52,734 bases of DNA from Brevundimonas sp. AAP58. Its GTDB lineage: Bacteria; Pseudomonadota; Alphaproteobacteria; Caulobacterales; Caulobacteraceae. The position numbers and the translations under genes are program-made. The notes beneath the pieces are model-generated. The model ran no database searches and had not been told where the DNA came from. It saw only the letters and a list, made by a program, of their open reading frames with translations. Shown one piece after another: positions 17,022-25,054 of the stretch. Location of the stretch: the NCBI RefSeq assembly GCF_001295975.1, contig NZ_LJHU01000057.1, forward strand, positions 1 to 52,734, written 5' to 3'. How positions within the stretch are numbered: position 1 is the first letter of the stretch; each line of letters starts with the position of its first letter.

Positions 17022-19679
17022 ATGTTTCGTGCAATTGTCGCTTGCATTTTTCTGGTTGCAATCCCGTGGATCATCGCGCCCACCACCGCGCACGCCCAGG
17101 ACGCGCGTCTGCTGGACTTCTGGGTCGAGGAAGTTCGCTTGTTTGGTACCGCAAGGGCTGGCCAGGGGATCGATCACGACCTTGACGCGCGCCGGGCTGC
17201 AGGTTTCCGCACCAATGTCGTCGGGCTTGACCACGCGGACCATCGGGTTGGCGACTTGTCGCTCGTTTACGCCCCAGGCGAGGCCGGCATGCCGGAACGG
17301 TTCGGCTTTGTGTCCGGCCTTTGGGGTGAGCGCTGGGACTTGTCGGCGGATATAACGCTCCACTTCTGGGCGAAGGTTGAAGACCGTCGCGCGCAGGATC
17401 GCTGGGGCGTTCGTCTCGTCGACCGCAACGGTGTCGTTGCCAGGAGTGAAATCCGTGGCGTGATGGGCCAGTGGGTGGAGTTCTCGATCGAGAAATCATC
17501 GTGGAGACCGGAGCCGGGGTTCGCCTGGGGGAGTGTTGTTGCGCTGGAGTTCGATGCCGAGTTCGGGAACCGGGCTCGCGTCCATCTCGATGGCGTCCGG
17601 TTCGAAGGCGGTGGACAGGTCATCGGCGTCACCGACAAGCCGCTGGCACAACGCATGGCGGAAGCCGCCGCCAGTCGTGATGCGCGCATCGCTGACGCCT
17701 TCCGCCGTGAAGCCCGGGTTGCTGAGGAAGACTTTCCCGGCACTCAGCGCGGCCAGTCTCACCCGCAGAAGCTGGCGACGGCGTTTGCGAAGATGATGAT
17801 GAACGAGGATCTCGAGACGGCCAATCGCCTGCTGCGCGAAGAGCTGGAGGCGAGCTCGGTTCTGACCGTCTGGAGCCTGTATGAGACGCCACTTTATGTG
17901 CGGATGTACAATCTGTTCTCGAGCCAGAGCCGTGTCTATCCAGGGCGTCTGACCCCTGACACCGAGGCTTTACTACTTCGGACGCTTTGGGAGCGGAATG
18001 AAGTCGAGAACGATATCGCTCTGACCCGCCAGAGCACCTGGTGGATGCAGGGCAGTGAGAACCACGATCTCCAGGCCAAGGCGAGCAGCATCAGCGCGTC
18101 GACGATCTTCATGAACGTGCCGGAGTATCGGGATCGGATCTATCCGAACCACGGCTATGGGGCTGGCTATCACTATGGCCACGCCGGCTATTATGGCCCC
18201 GGCGTAGGGTTCGACAGTCGGCACGGCGGCGGTCGGGCCAATCTGAGCGATGGCCAGGATTACCGGCCCGCCGACCACCACAGGGCCTGGGTCGACTTTT
18301 TCCAGGAGTATATTGTCGAGCGTGGGCGTCGCGGCTTCTTCCTTGAGCATGCATCGCGCGGCTATGCCAAGCACTCGCTGAGCTTCCTCCATCTCGCGAC
18401 CAACGATGCCGGAAGCGCTGAACTGGAGGCCCTTTGGGACGAGTTCTACACCGTCTACTGGGCGGACTGGGCGCAAACCTCAATCTCGGGCGTTCGCGGC
18501 GGCCCCAAAACGCGCCATCAGAACGACGTTGGCGGTCCCACCGACAGGGAGACAGCTGACTTGATCAGCTTCCACATGGGGGGGCCAGGCAATGCGGGCA
18601 TCTTCCATTACTGGAACCTGCTGGACGATTACCAGCTACCGGAGATCGTCTGGCGCATGGCGCTGGATCGTTCTGCGATGGGTGCGTTCACCGCCCGGTC
18701 TCGCGGGGTTGGCGAGGAAGAGAATGTCTGGCCGCGGCCGCTCGGCAATGAGCGGAGCCTGCTCGTGGACACGGAGGCTCGCTTCCTGCGCAGTACTTAC
18801 GTCACGCCGGAATACACCCTTGGTACCCAGATGGATCACCCGGCGGCGGTGCACTCGCACCTGTCGATCGCGGCGCGTTGGCACGGCATGACCTTCGCCC
18901 AGTCACCTCTGGCGCGGATCGTTCCGGTCGGCTTGAGGGATCAACCGGATGAGAATGGGCGTCTCCCGCCGGAATGGGACATGGAGCTGGTGCTCCAGTC
19001 CGTCCACGACGAGAGCACCCTGATCGTTCAGCAGGCCCGGCGCTGGTTCGCGGTTCACCCCGAATGGTTTCCGGGCGGCCCCCAGAAATACGACCGCCTC
19101 ATGGGCGTGTGGTTCGGCAATGCCTGGGATGAGCGCGTCGAACGCGACGGCTGGGTCTTCGTCCGCAGTGGCAACGCTTATGCGGCCGTCCGTCCGGTGA
19201 CCTGGGACGCGGCTTACGAACGGTCTTTACCATCGACTGGGGTCGGCAATCAGGTCTTCTTCAATAAGCCGTACGACCCGCCGACGGTTCGGCTGTTGAC
19301 GGACAGCTACACCTGGAACGAGGCGGGCACCATCATGCAGCTTCGGGACAGCTTTGCCCCGGTCCTGATTGAAGCCTCAACGACAGAGGATCATCCGACG
19401 CTCGAGGCGTTCATCTTGGATATTCTCGATAACCGCCTTGAACTGCACAAGACTGTGGTCCCCGGCTATCACATCCTGGTTTACGTCGGACTCGGCGGCG
19501 ATGAGAGGGAGATCGTCTTCAATGCAGGGGCCTCGGAGATTCCGACGGTTGGTGGTGAGTACGTGAACTATAGTCATCCCATGACCTGGGACAGCCCGTT
19601 CATGTCGTCGGAATACCTGAGTGGCGTCGTTAACTTGCGCTTCGGCGATGACCGGTTGGTCATCGACTTTACCGACTAG
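17022..19679 (+). CDS. Large secreted toroid-type protein, putative polysaccharide lyase with N-terminal binding domain
   Basis: This 885-residue protein has a Sec signal peptide (cleavage near AHA-Q, residue 25). Residues ~28-197 form a beta-rich module that looks like a carbohydrate-binding domain. Helical repeats (~205-560) follow, then a beta-rich C-terminal half. It shares spaced motifs with the proteins at 22800 and 25055: SENH (345-348), RxxGFFLE-SxGYA (436-449), and an Arg/Gly/His stretch VRGGPKTRH (491-499). Toroid plus beta-sandwich with an Asn/His-containing helix motif is the design of heparinase-like and ulvan-type lyases, so a lyase on a uronic-acid polymer is the leading guess. 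I cannot place it in a named family. A Tyr/Gly/His-rich insert spans 374-405. GAGG precedes the ATG. Confidence 0.65.
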   Translation: MFRAIVACIFLVAIPWIIAPTTAHAQDARLLDFWVEEVRLFGTARAGQGIDHDLDARRAAGFRTNVVGLDHADHRVGDLSLVYAPGEAGMPERFGFVSGLWGERWDLSADITLHFWAKVEDRRAQDRWGVRLVDRNGVVARSEIRGVMGQWVEFSIEKSSWRPEPGFAWGSVVALEFDAEFGNRARVHLDGVRFEGGGQVIGVTDKPLAQRMAEAAASRDARIADAFRREARVAEEDFPGTQRGQSHPQKLATAFAKMMMNEDLETANRLLREELEASSVLTVWSLYETPLYVRMYNLFSSQSRVYPGRLTPDTEALLLRTLWERNEVENDIALTRQSTWWMQGSENHDLQAKASSISASTIFMNVPEYRDRIYPNHGYGAGYHYGHAGYYGPGVGFDSRHGGGRANLSDGQDYRPADHHRAWVDFFQEYIVERGRRGFFLEHASRGYAKHSLSFLHLATNDAGSAELEALWDEFYTVYWADWAQTSISGVRGGPKTRHQNDVGGPTDRETADLISFHMGGPGNAGIFHYWNLLDDYQLPEIVWRMALDRSAMGAFTARSRGVGEEENVWPRPLGNERSLLVDTEARFLRSTYVTPEYTLGTQMDHPAAVHSHLSIAARWHGMTFAQSPLARIVPVGLRDQPDENGRLPPEWDMELVLQSVHDESTLIVQQARRWFAVHPEWFPGGPQKYDRLMGVWFGNAWDERVERDGWVFVRSGNAYAAVRPVTWDAAYERSLPSTGVGNQVFFNKPYDPPTVRLLTDSYTWNEAGTIMQLRDSFAPVLIEASTTEDHPTLEAFILDILDNRLELHKTVVPGYHILVYVGLGGDEREIVFNAGASEIPTVGGEYVNYSHPMTWDSPFMSSEYLSGVVNLRFGDDRLVIDFTD

Positions 19680-19735
19680 ATCGTGGTCCCCCATCGACCT
19701 GAACCATCCTTGTTGGCCTGCGTGGAGATGTGAAG

Positions 19736-20338
19736 ATGCCTCAGGGGTATCGAACGATGAGCCGGGCGCAAGTCCCAACCGCTCGCGCAAGCGCGAGTGG
19801 GAGATGCGCTCACGCCTGGTGGTTGGCTGCCGTGCTTTCGGTCTCCGTCGTCGGGCAGGCCGGTGCCCAGGAACCGACCTTCGTGGATCGCCTGGTTCTC
19901 GACCCGCAGGAAACCTGTTCGGGCGGCGCGCCGGAGCCGGGCGACATCGTCGCCCTGGCTCTGCGGGGGGCCAGGGGGCGCAACTATGCGGTCGCCGCCG
20001 GCAATGAGACCGCCCGATTGGCCATGCGTGGTCCGGCGACCACCGCCTACAGCGTGTTCGAGATCACCGACACGGCCGTTGAGAATACCGTCGCGATCCA
20101 CAGTCTGGGGCATATGAAGTTCCTCAGCCTCGATAGCGACGCCCGGGTCCAGGCGAGGGCGGAACCGCAGCAGGCGGTGCCGTTCATCTTTGAAGAGACC
20201 GACAGCGGCTACTTTCGCATCCGGCTGCACGCCCATCCGCTCTGGCTACGCATGAACCTCAATGGGTACCTGGATTTCCGGGCTCGCGACGCCGGATCCG
20301 CCACGCAGTTCTGCGCCCAACCCGTGGCTTCGGATTGA
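19736..20338 (+). CDS. Small secreted protein, putative beta-trefoil (fascin/ricin-like)
   Basis: This ~200-residue exported protein has a hydrophobic signal segment (WWLAAVLSVSVVGQAGAQ) after a basic N-terminus. The mature part is beta-rich with repeated short segments of the type GRNYAVAAG, GHMKFLSLDSDARVQA, FIFEETDSGYFRIRL and LWLRMNLNGYLDFRA. That pattern suggests a beta-trefoil carbohydrate-binding fold, but I see only the pattern, not a confident family. Two Cys (CSGGAPE and FCAQP) could form a disulfide. The ATG at 19736 follows GGAG; an ATG at 19757 gives a more normal signal length. It lies between the lyase-like gene and an esterase, so glycan binding is plausible. Confidence 0.5.
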   Translation: MPQGYRTMSRAQVPTARASASGRCAHAWWLAAVLSVSVVGQAGAQEPTFVDRLVLDPQETCSGGAPEPGDIVALALRGARGRNYAVAAGNETARLAMRGPATTAYSVFEITDTAVENTVAIHSLGHMKFLSLDSDARVQARAEPQQAVPFIFEETDSGYFRIRLHAHPLWLRMNLNGYLDFRARDAGSATQFCAQPVASD

Positions 20339-20345
20339 TTTCGCG

Positions 20346-21281
20346 ATGAAGGCGCTGTGGATCTCTGGATGGGTCGCGTGCTGTGCGCTGCTGTCGTTCG
20401 CGGGAACGGCCTTGGGCCAGTCGGTGCCCATGGATCCCCAGGTCGTGAAGGTCTCTGAGCCGATCCCCGCGTCCGAGTTCAGCTATACATCCTCCCTGAA
20501 CCGGGAGTTTCCGATCCATGTCTTCCCGGCGAACAGCACGGCCGGCTCGCCGCCGGTGCCCGCGATCGTCATGTTCCATGGGGGAAGCTGGCGGACAGGA
20601 ACGCCCCGGCAGTTCTACCGCCAGGCCTCGGTCTGGAACCGGCTGGGTGTTACCGTCCTCCTGCCCGTCTACGCCGTGACGGAAACGCACGGCTCCACGC
20701 CGCACCAGTCCATCGAGGACGCCTTCCGCGCTTGGCAGGCGATCCATCAGAATGCTGTCGCGCTGGGGATAGATCCCATGGCCATCGCCGCGGGTGGCGG
20801 GTCAGCGGGCGGTCATCTCGCCGCCGCCCTCGCGACCCTGACGCCACCCGACTTCATCGCGGATCATCATCGTCCTTCGGCGCTGGTGCTCTTCAACCCG
20901 GTGATCGACAACAGTCCCGAGGGCTATGGTGCCGACAGGCTCGGGGACCAGTGGCGGTCGTATTCGCCGCTCCACAATATCGGCCCGGCGCACCCCCCGA
21001 CGCTCATCATGCTGGGCAGCCGTGACGCCCTGATCCCGGTCGAAACGGGCGAGCGATACTGCGCGGAGGTGAGGGCCTCGTCGCGCTGCGAGCTCATCAT
21101 CTATCCCGACGCGACGCACGGCTGGTTCAACGATCCCGGGTTCATCGAGACTCTGCGCGACTCGACGCGGTTCATCGCCGAGACGCTTTCTCTGGAGCCG
21201 ATCGAGTTCGCGGAACCGGCTGGCGGGGACGTGTCGCAGCCCAGGCTGCGCTCCGAGGATCTGGCTCCGGCGGCAGAGTAG
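20346..21281 (+). CDS. Secreted alpha/beta hydrolase (acetyl-esterase-like), paralogue of the 215-1153 gene
   Basis: This 311-residue protein has a signal peptide ending near TALG-Q (residue 24). Its alpha/beta-hydrolase core has HGG at 78-80, the nucleophile elbow GGGSAGG with Ser153, an acidic residue in the SRDALIPVE segment and His in DATHGWF. It shares long collinear stretches with the esterase at 215-1153 (the STP-SI-DAF-AWQAIH segment, AAALATL-PP, NPV-DN-P-GYG). It begins 8 bp after the beta-trefoil gene and the sulfatase starts 7 bp after it, so all three are one transcript. It probably removes acyl groups that would block the lyases or sulfatases. Confidence 0.8.
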   Translation: MKALWISGWVACCALLSFAGTALGQSVPMDPQVVKVSEPIPASEFSYTSSLNREFPIHVFPANSTAGSPPVPAIVMFHGGSWRTGTPRQFYRQASVWNRLGVTVLLPVYAVTETHGSTPHQSIEDAFRAWQAIHQNAVALGIDPMAIAAGGGSAGGHLAAALATLTPPDFIADHHRPSALVLFNPVIDNSPEGYGADRLGDQWRSYSPLHNIGPAHPPTLIMLGSRDALIPVETGERYCAEVRASSRCELIIYPDATHGWFNDPGFIETLRDSTRFIAETLSLEPIEFAEPAGGDVSQPRLRSEDLAPAAE

Positions 21282-21287
21282 ACCGAG

Positions 21288-22772
21288 ATGGACCGGAATC
21301 CCTTGTCGACCGTGTTCAGAGGGTTCGTGTTCCTGCTTCTGGCTGCCTTGGCCGCGTGCGCCCATCGCACTGATGAGATCCTGGCGGCTCCTCGGCCGAA
21401 TATCGTCCTGATCATCGCGGACGACATCTCTCAGGACTTCGGCGCCTACGGGGTTCCGATCGAGACCCCCCATTTTGATGCGCTGGCCGAGGGCGGGGTC
21501 TTGTTCCGGAACGCCTATGTCGCCGCCAGTTCGTGCAGCGTCAGCCGCGCCAGCCTGATCACCGGTCGCTATCCGCATAACCACGGGGCGCCGGAACTCC
21601 ATATGCCCTTGCCGGCGGACCAGTTCGCCTTCCCCTTGGCGTTGGGCGAGGCCGGCTACTACACCCTGGCGGCCGGCAAGTGGCACCTCGGCCCCCACGC
21701 CGTTTCGGCCTTCGACAAGGTCAACGACATTACCTATGCCGACGACCCGACCGGAGCCGCGACCTGGGTGTCGGAGTTGCGCGCCCGTCCGCGGGACCGG
21801 CCTTTCTTCTTCTGGCTGGCTGGCTTCGACGCCCACCGCCCTTGGGAACCGATCACCACGGCCCCGCCAACCGATCCGTCTACTGTCGTGCTGCCCGTCG
21901 GCTTGCCGGACACGCCCGCCGTTCGTCAGGACTACGCCGACTACATCGACGAAGTCCGCCGGTTCGATCAGCTGATCGGAAATGTCGTCGCCGAGCTGAA
22001 GGCCCAGGGGGTCTTTGAAAATACCCTGATCGTGGTGACCAGCGACAACGGTCGTCCGTTCGCGCGGGCCAAGACCACGCTCTACGAAGCCGGCATGCGC
22101 GCGCCGCTGGTGTTCCACTGGCCGGCCGGGAACCTGCCGGCCGGCGTCGTCAGCGACTCCCTTATCAGCCTGATCGACATCGCTCCCACCTTCCTGGACG
22201 TCGCCGGGCTGGAGATTCCGGCGAGCGTGCAGGGGCTCACCATGGCGCCGGCGCTGCGGGATCCCGGGGCCGCGCCGCGCCAGACCGTCTTCGGTGAGCA
22301 GAACTGGCACACCCAGCGCTTCGCCGGCCGCATGGTGAGGCGAGGCGATTACGTCTACATCCGCGACTACGCGCCGAGCGCCTACAGTTTCATCATTGTC
22401 GAACGGCGGGATGCGACCAATGCGGAGCTGGTCCGCCTGCGCGAGGCCGACGCCCTGACGCCGCTTCAGGCCGAGCCGTTCTCGGTCGATCGTCCCGAAG
22501 AGCTGCTTTTCGACATCGTGGCCGATCCTGACCAGACCAACAACCTCGTGGGGTCTGCGGCGCATGCGCCGGTGTTGGCGGAGATGCGCGGTCTGCTCGA
22601 GAGCTGGCGCGAGCGCACCGGGGACTCTCTCGCACCGCTTGAGCAGCAGACCCCGGACCGCAATGACCGGACGACGTTTGAACAACGACACCCCGGTGCC
22701 CGTCCGCCCGACGGCGCCATTCCCGGTCGGGCGTCGGGCGCGACCGAAATCAACGATCCCGGGCCCCGCTAG
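21288..22772 (+). CDS. S1-family sulfatase, lipoprotein, with non-canonical CSVSR motif
   Basis: This 494-residue alkaline-phosphatase-fold sulfatase has a lipobox LAAC at Cys24, so it is probably membrane-anchored. Metal-binding Asp45/46 (IIADD), the active-site segment CSVSRASLITGR with Cys83, KWHLG and the late TSDNG motif are present. The Cys would become formylglycine, but the usual Pro at C+2 is Val. It follows the SGSH-like PNIVLIIADD and RYPHNHGAPELH pattern. It would desulfate oligosaccharides in the periplasm. The C-terminal ~45 residues are a low-complexity tail; 77 bp of that tail sequence recur at 24879-24955. The ATG at 21288 sits 7 bp after the esterase stop. Confidence 0.85.
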   Translation: MDRNPLSTVFRGFVFLLLAALAACAHRTDEILAAPRPNIVLIIADDISQDFGAYGVPIETPHFDALAEGGVLFRNAYVAASSCSVSRASLITGRYPHNHGAPELHMPLPADQFAFPLALGEAGYYTLAAGKWHLGPHAVSAFDKVNDITYADDPTGAATWVSELRARPRDRPFFFWLAGFDAHRPWEPITTAPPTDPSTVVLPVGLPDTPAVRQDYADYIDEVRRFDQLIGNVVAELKAQGVFENTLIVVTSDNGRPFARAKTTLYEAGMRAPLVFHWPAGNLPAGVVSDSLISLIDIAPTFLDVAGLEIPASVQGLTMAPALRDPGAAPRQTVFGEQNWHTQRFAGRMVRRGDYVYIRDYAPSAYSFIIVERRDATNAELVRLREADALTPLQAEPFSVDRPEELLFDIVADPDQTNNLVGSAAHAPVLAEMRGLLESWRERTGDSLAPLEQQTPDRNDRTTFEQRHPGARPPDGAIPGRASGATEINDPGPR

Positions 22773-22799
22773 ACCGGCGTCATGCCCGGAGAGACCGAC

Positions 22800-24797
22800 A
22801 TGATGACCAGACTACTGCTTCTCTCCTTTATGGCGCTTTTGATGTCATGTGCGACGCCGTCTGCGGGCCGGAGTGCCGAGGGCGCGGACGATCGCATCGC
22901 TCGGGTCCTGGCTCATGTGATCGCGAACCCTGTGGAGCCGCAACCCGTTGGCCTGCATCCGGTGCAGCAGGGGCAGACGTTCTCCCGCCATTTCAATATT
23001 TCGAGGTCCGCGCGCGCCTATCTGCAACTGATGACCGACCCGTCGAAGGACGCTGAGTCGGCTCGGTTTCTCGACGAGGTGGCCCAGTATTACATCGATA
23101 ACCCGGAAGAAATTCCGGATCCGGACTCGACCTATTGGGCGGGCGAGTACCACGCCGCCGCGCTCGCCAAGTTCGGAACCAACGGCTCGGTCAGACCATC
23201 CGCGATTCCGAGAGACGTCGAGGTCAAGCTGCTGACCTACATGGCCAGCTATGTGAAATATTGGTCCCGGCTCGACCGATACGAGTTCAGCCTCAGTCAC
23301 CAGACCTATTACTATTGGAATAGTGAAAATCACTGGTGGCAGGAGATCGTCACCTCGTGGGGTTATCTCCTGGCGCTCAAGAACGATCCAGAGTTCTCAA
23401 CCATGGTCCTGCCCAGCGGCCTCGGTCTGCAGGCGCATTACGACGCCACGGTCGACTACATGAAGGCCCACATGCGCCAGCGGGCGCGGAAGGGCTTCTT
23501 CCTGGAGATTTCCAGCGGCGGTTACGCTGGCCGCATGCACAACATGTACTTCATGATCGACGAGATCTCGCCGGATCCCGAACTGCGTCGGCTGGCCCGA
23601 CTGTCGCTGGACCTGTGGTGGACCTTCTGGGCCGAAGAGCAGATCGTCGGCGAGCGCGGAGGCGGCAAGGTACGGCATCGCGGTCTCAGAGGACTGCTGC
23701 CGAACACCGAAGCCCACATGACCGACGTCTGGTACTATCACGGGGCCGGGACGCGAGACATGGACTATGTGAGGGACGTCACCGGGCCGAGCATGGCTTT
23801 GGCGATGGACTATATTCGTCTGCTCTCGGCTTACAGGCCGCCCGACTTCGTCACGGAGATCCTGCGGGATCGCGAAACGGCGCAGCCTTATGCGGTCGTT
23901 CAACGCCGCTTAGGCCGTTCCGCCGGGCAAGATGAGAACGGGCCGCCGGAAATTCTGAACGAGGTGCGCACCGTCTTCGACCGGGAGAGCATTCCCCGAT
24001 ATAGTTTCTACGATCTCGAAGAGTCAGACGTTCTCAAGTACTCATGGGTTAGCCCGAGCTTCGTGCTGGGCACCAACATGCGTCCGCCGCATGACGTGAG
24101 AGCATGGGCGGCGGGCAGCGCGCAGAGCTGGTGGCACGGCCTGTTGCTGCAGCACCCCGGGACGCCCTATCCGCAGCGTGTCGTTCCCACCGTGATCTAC
24201 GATCGCGACTCCATGGGCGAGCAGTATGCGATTCAGTCGCGCGGCAGTTTCATGACCCGGAAACTGAACGACGCCTGGAGTCCGAACCGCGACAACAGCC
24301 GCCTGCCCATGGGAGTCTTCATCTCCGATGGATTGAGACGCCATACGTCGCTCGAAGGCGACTTCATCTTCATCGACAGCCCCACGACCTGGGTCGCGGT
24401 GAGGGCTGCGGGCGGTGTTTTCGCGCCGGCCAACGATGTCCTGGAGCCGCGTCATTCGCGGGCGGGGACGTTCTACGGGCTTTCGGACGACACCATGCCT
24501 GTGATCATCGAGGCGGCCGAACGCTCCGACTATCCCAGCTTTGAGGCCTTCAAGAACGCCGCGCGGGCCGCCGCGCTGCGCCAGTCCGATGGGGCCTATC
24601 ACTACGAGAGCCTGTCCGGCGACACGCTGAGCATGTTCGATGATCGCGCTCGGCCCACGATCAATGGCACGGCCATCGATTACACGCCGGACGTGGCCTA
24701 CCAGAGCCGGTATGTCCTGTCTCAGTGGGACAGTGGGGTCGTCACGGTTGCGGTGAACGGCAACCGCCATGTGCTCGATTTCATGGGGCCTGAATGA
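22800..24797 (+). CDS. Toroid-type putative polysaccharide lyase, lipoprotein form
   Basis: This 665-residue protein has a lipobox LMSC at Cys17, giving a predicted lipoprotein. A helical toroid region (~25-340) carries WNSENHWW (SENH 175-178), RARKGFFLEISSGGYAGRMH (residues 228-247) and GERGGGKVRHR (284-294). A beta-rich C-terminal half follows. The same three motifs in the same order occur in the 885-residue protein at 17022. The start is the first of two ATGs behind GGAGAG (22785-22790); an ATG at 22782 lacks such a site. Its near twin lies at 25055-27055. Function is inferred as cleavage of the rhamnose-uronate backbone. No characterised family could be named with confidence. Confidence 0.65.
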   Translation: MMTRLLLLSFMALLMSCATPSAGRSAEGADDRIARVLAHVIANPVEPQPVGLHPVQQGQTFSRHFNISRSARAYLQLMTDPSKDAESARFLDEVAQYYIDNPEEIPDPDSTYWAGEYHAAALAKFGTNGSVRPSAIPRDVEVKLLTYMASYVKYWSRLDRYEFSLSHQTYYYWNSENHWWQEIVTSWGYLLALKNDPEFSTMVLPSGLGLQAHYDATVDYMKAHMRQRARKGFFLEISSGGYAGRMHNMYFMIDEISPDPELRRLARLSLDLWWTFWAEEQIVGERGGGKVRHRGLRGLLPNTEAHMTDVWYYHGAGTRDMDYVRDVTGPSMALAMDYIRLLSAYRPPDFVTEILRDRETAQPYAVVQRRLGRSAGQDENGPPEILNEVRTVFDRESIPRYSFYDLEESDVLKYSWVSPSFVLGTNMRPPHDVRAWAAGSAQSWWHGLLLQHPGTPYPQRVVPTVIYDRDSMGEQYAIQSRGSFMTRKLNDAWSPNRDNSRLPMGVFISDGLRRHTSLEGDFIFIDSPTTWVAVRAAGGVFAPANDVLEPRHSRAGTFYGLSDDTMPVIIEAAERSDYPSFEAFKNAARAAALRQSDGAYHYESLSGDTLSMFDDRARPTINGTAIDYTPDVAYQSRYVLSQWDSGVVTVAVNGNRHVLDFMGPE

Positions 24798-25054
24798 GCC
24801 CCGCGATCGCACAAAGCCCTCGTTCGGGCTGCTTGCCCTGCACACCGCCGGCCGCTGTCACGGGCAGGTTCCTGATCACGACGCGCCGGCGTCCGTTCGC
24901 CCGACGGCACGATGCCCGATCGGGACTCGGGACCGACCGATATCAACGATCCCAGATCGCAGCGGGCCTCGACACCCTCCTTAATGTCATACATAGTGAT
25001 TTTCCTTCTCAACATGTGTGACCAATTCGACCGGTCAGAGGATGAGATCGTAGA
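24798..25054. other. Intergenic stretch between the twin lyase-like genes
   Basis: This 257-bp gap has no intact gene. Its middle holds the decayed sulfatase tail reported separately. The last ~70 bp are AT-richer and include the ribosome-binding region of the next gene. Confidence 0.5.
24879..24955 (+). pseudogene. Remnant of a sulfatase C-terminus
   Basis: These 77 bp align without gaps to 22686-22762, the end of the sulfatase gene, with 62 identities. The reading frame is preserved: both encode the spaced pattern G-R-PDG--P-R-SG-T-INDP. No sulfatase body precedes it; the upstream 80 bp are unrelated. It is best explained as what remains of a second sulfatase after an ancestral sulfatase-lyase cassette was duplicated and one sulfatase deleted. 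Confidence 0.7.

Noticed and set aside
25033..25049. TCA-N5-TGA match before the soluble lyase twin
   Set aside because: Only the core and right half agree; the centre is GC-rich and the site overlaps the ribosome-binding region, so chance is more likely.
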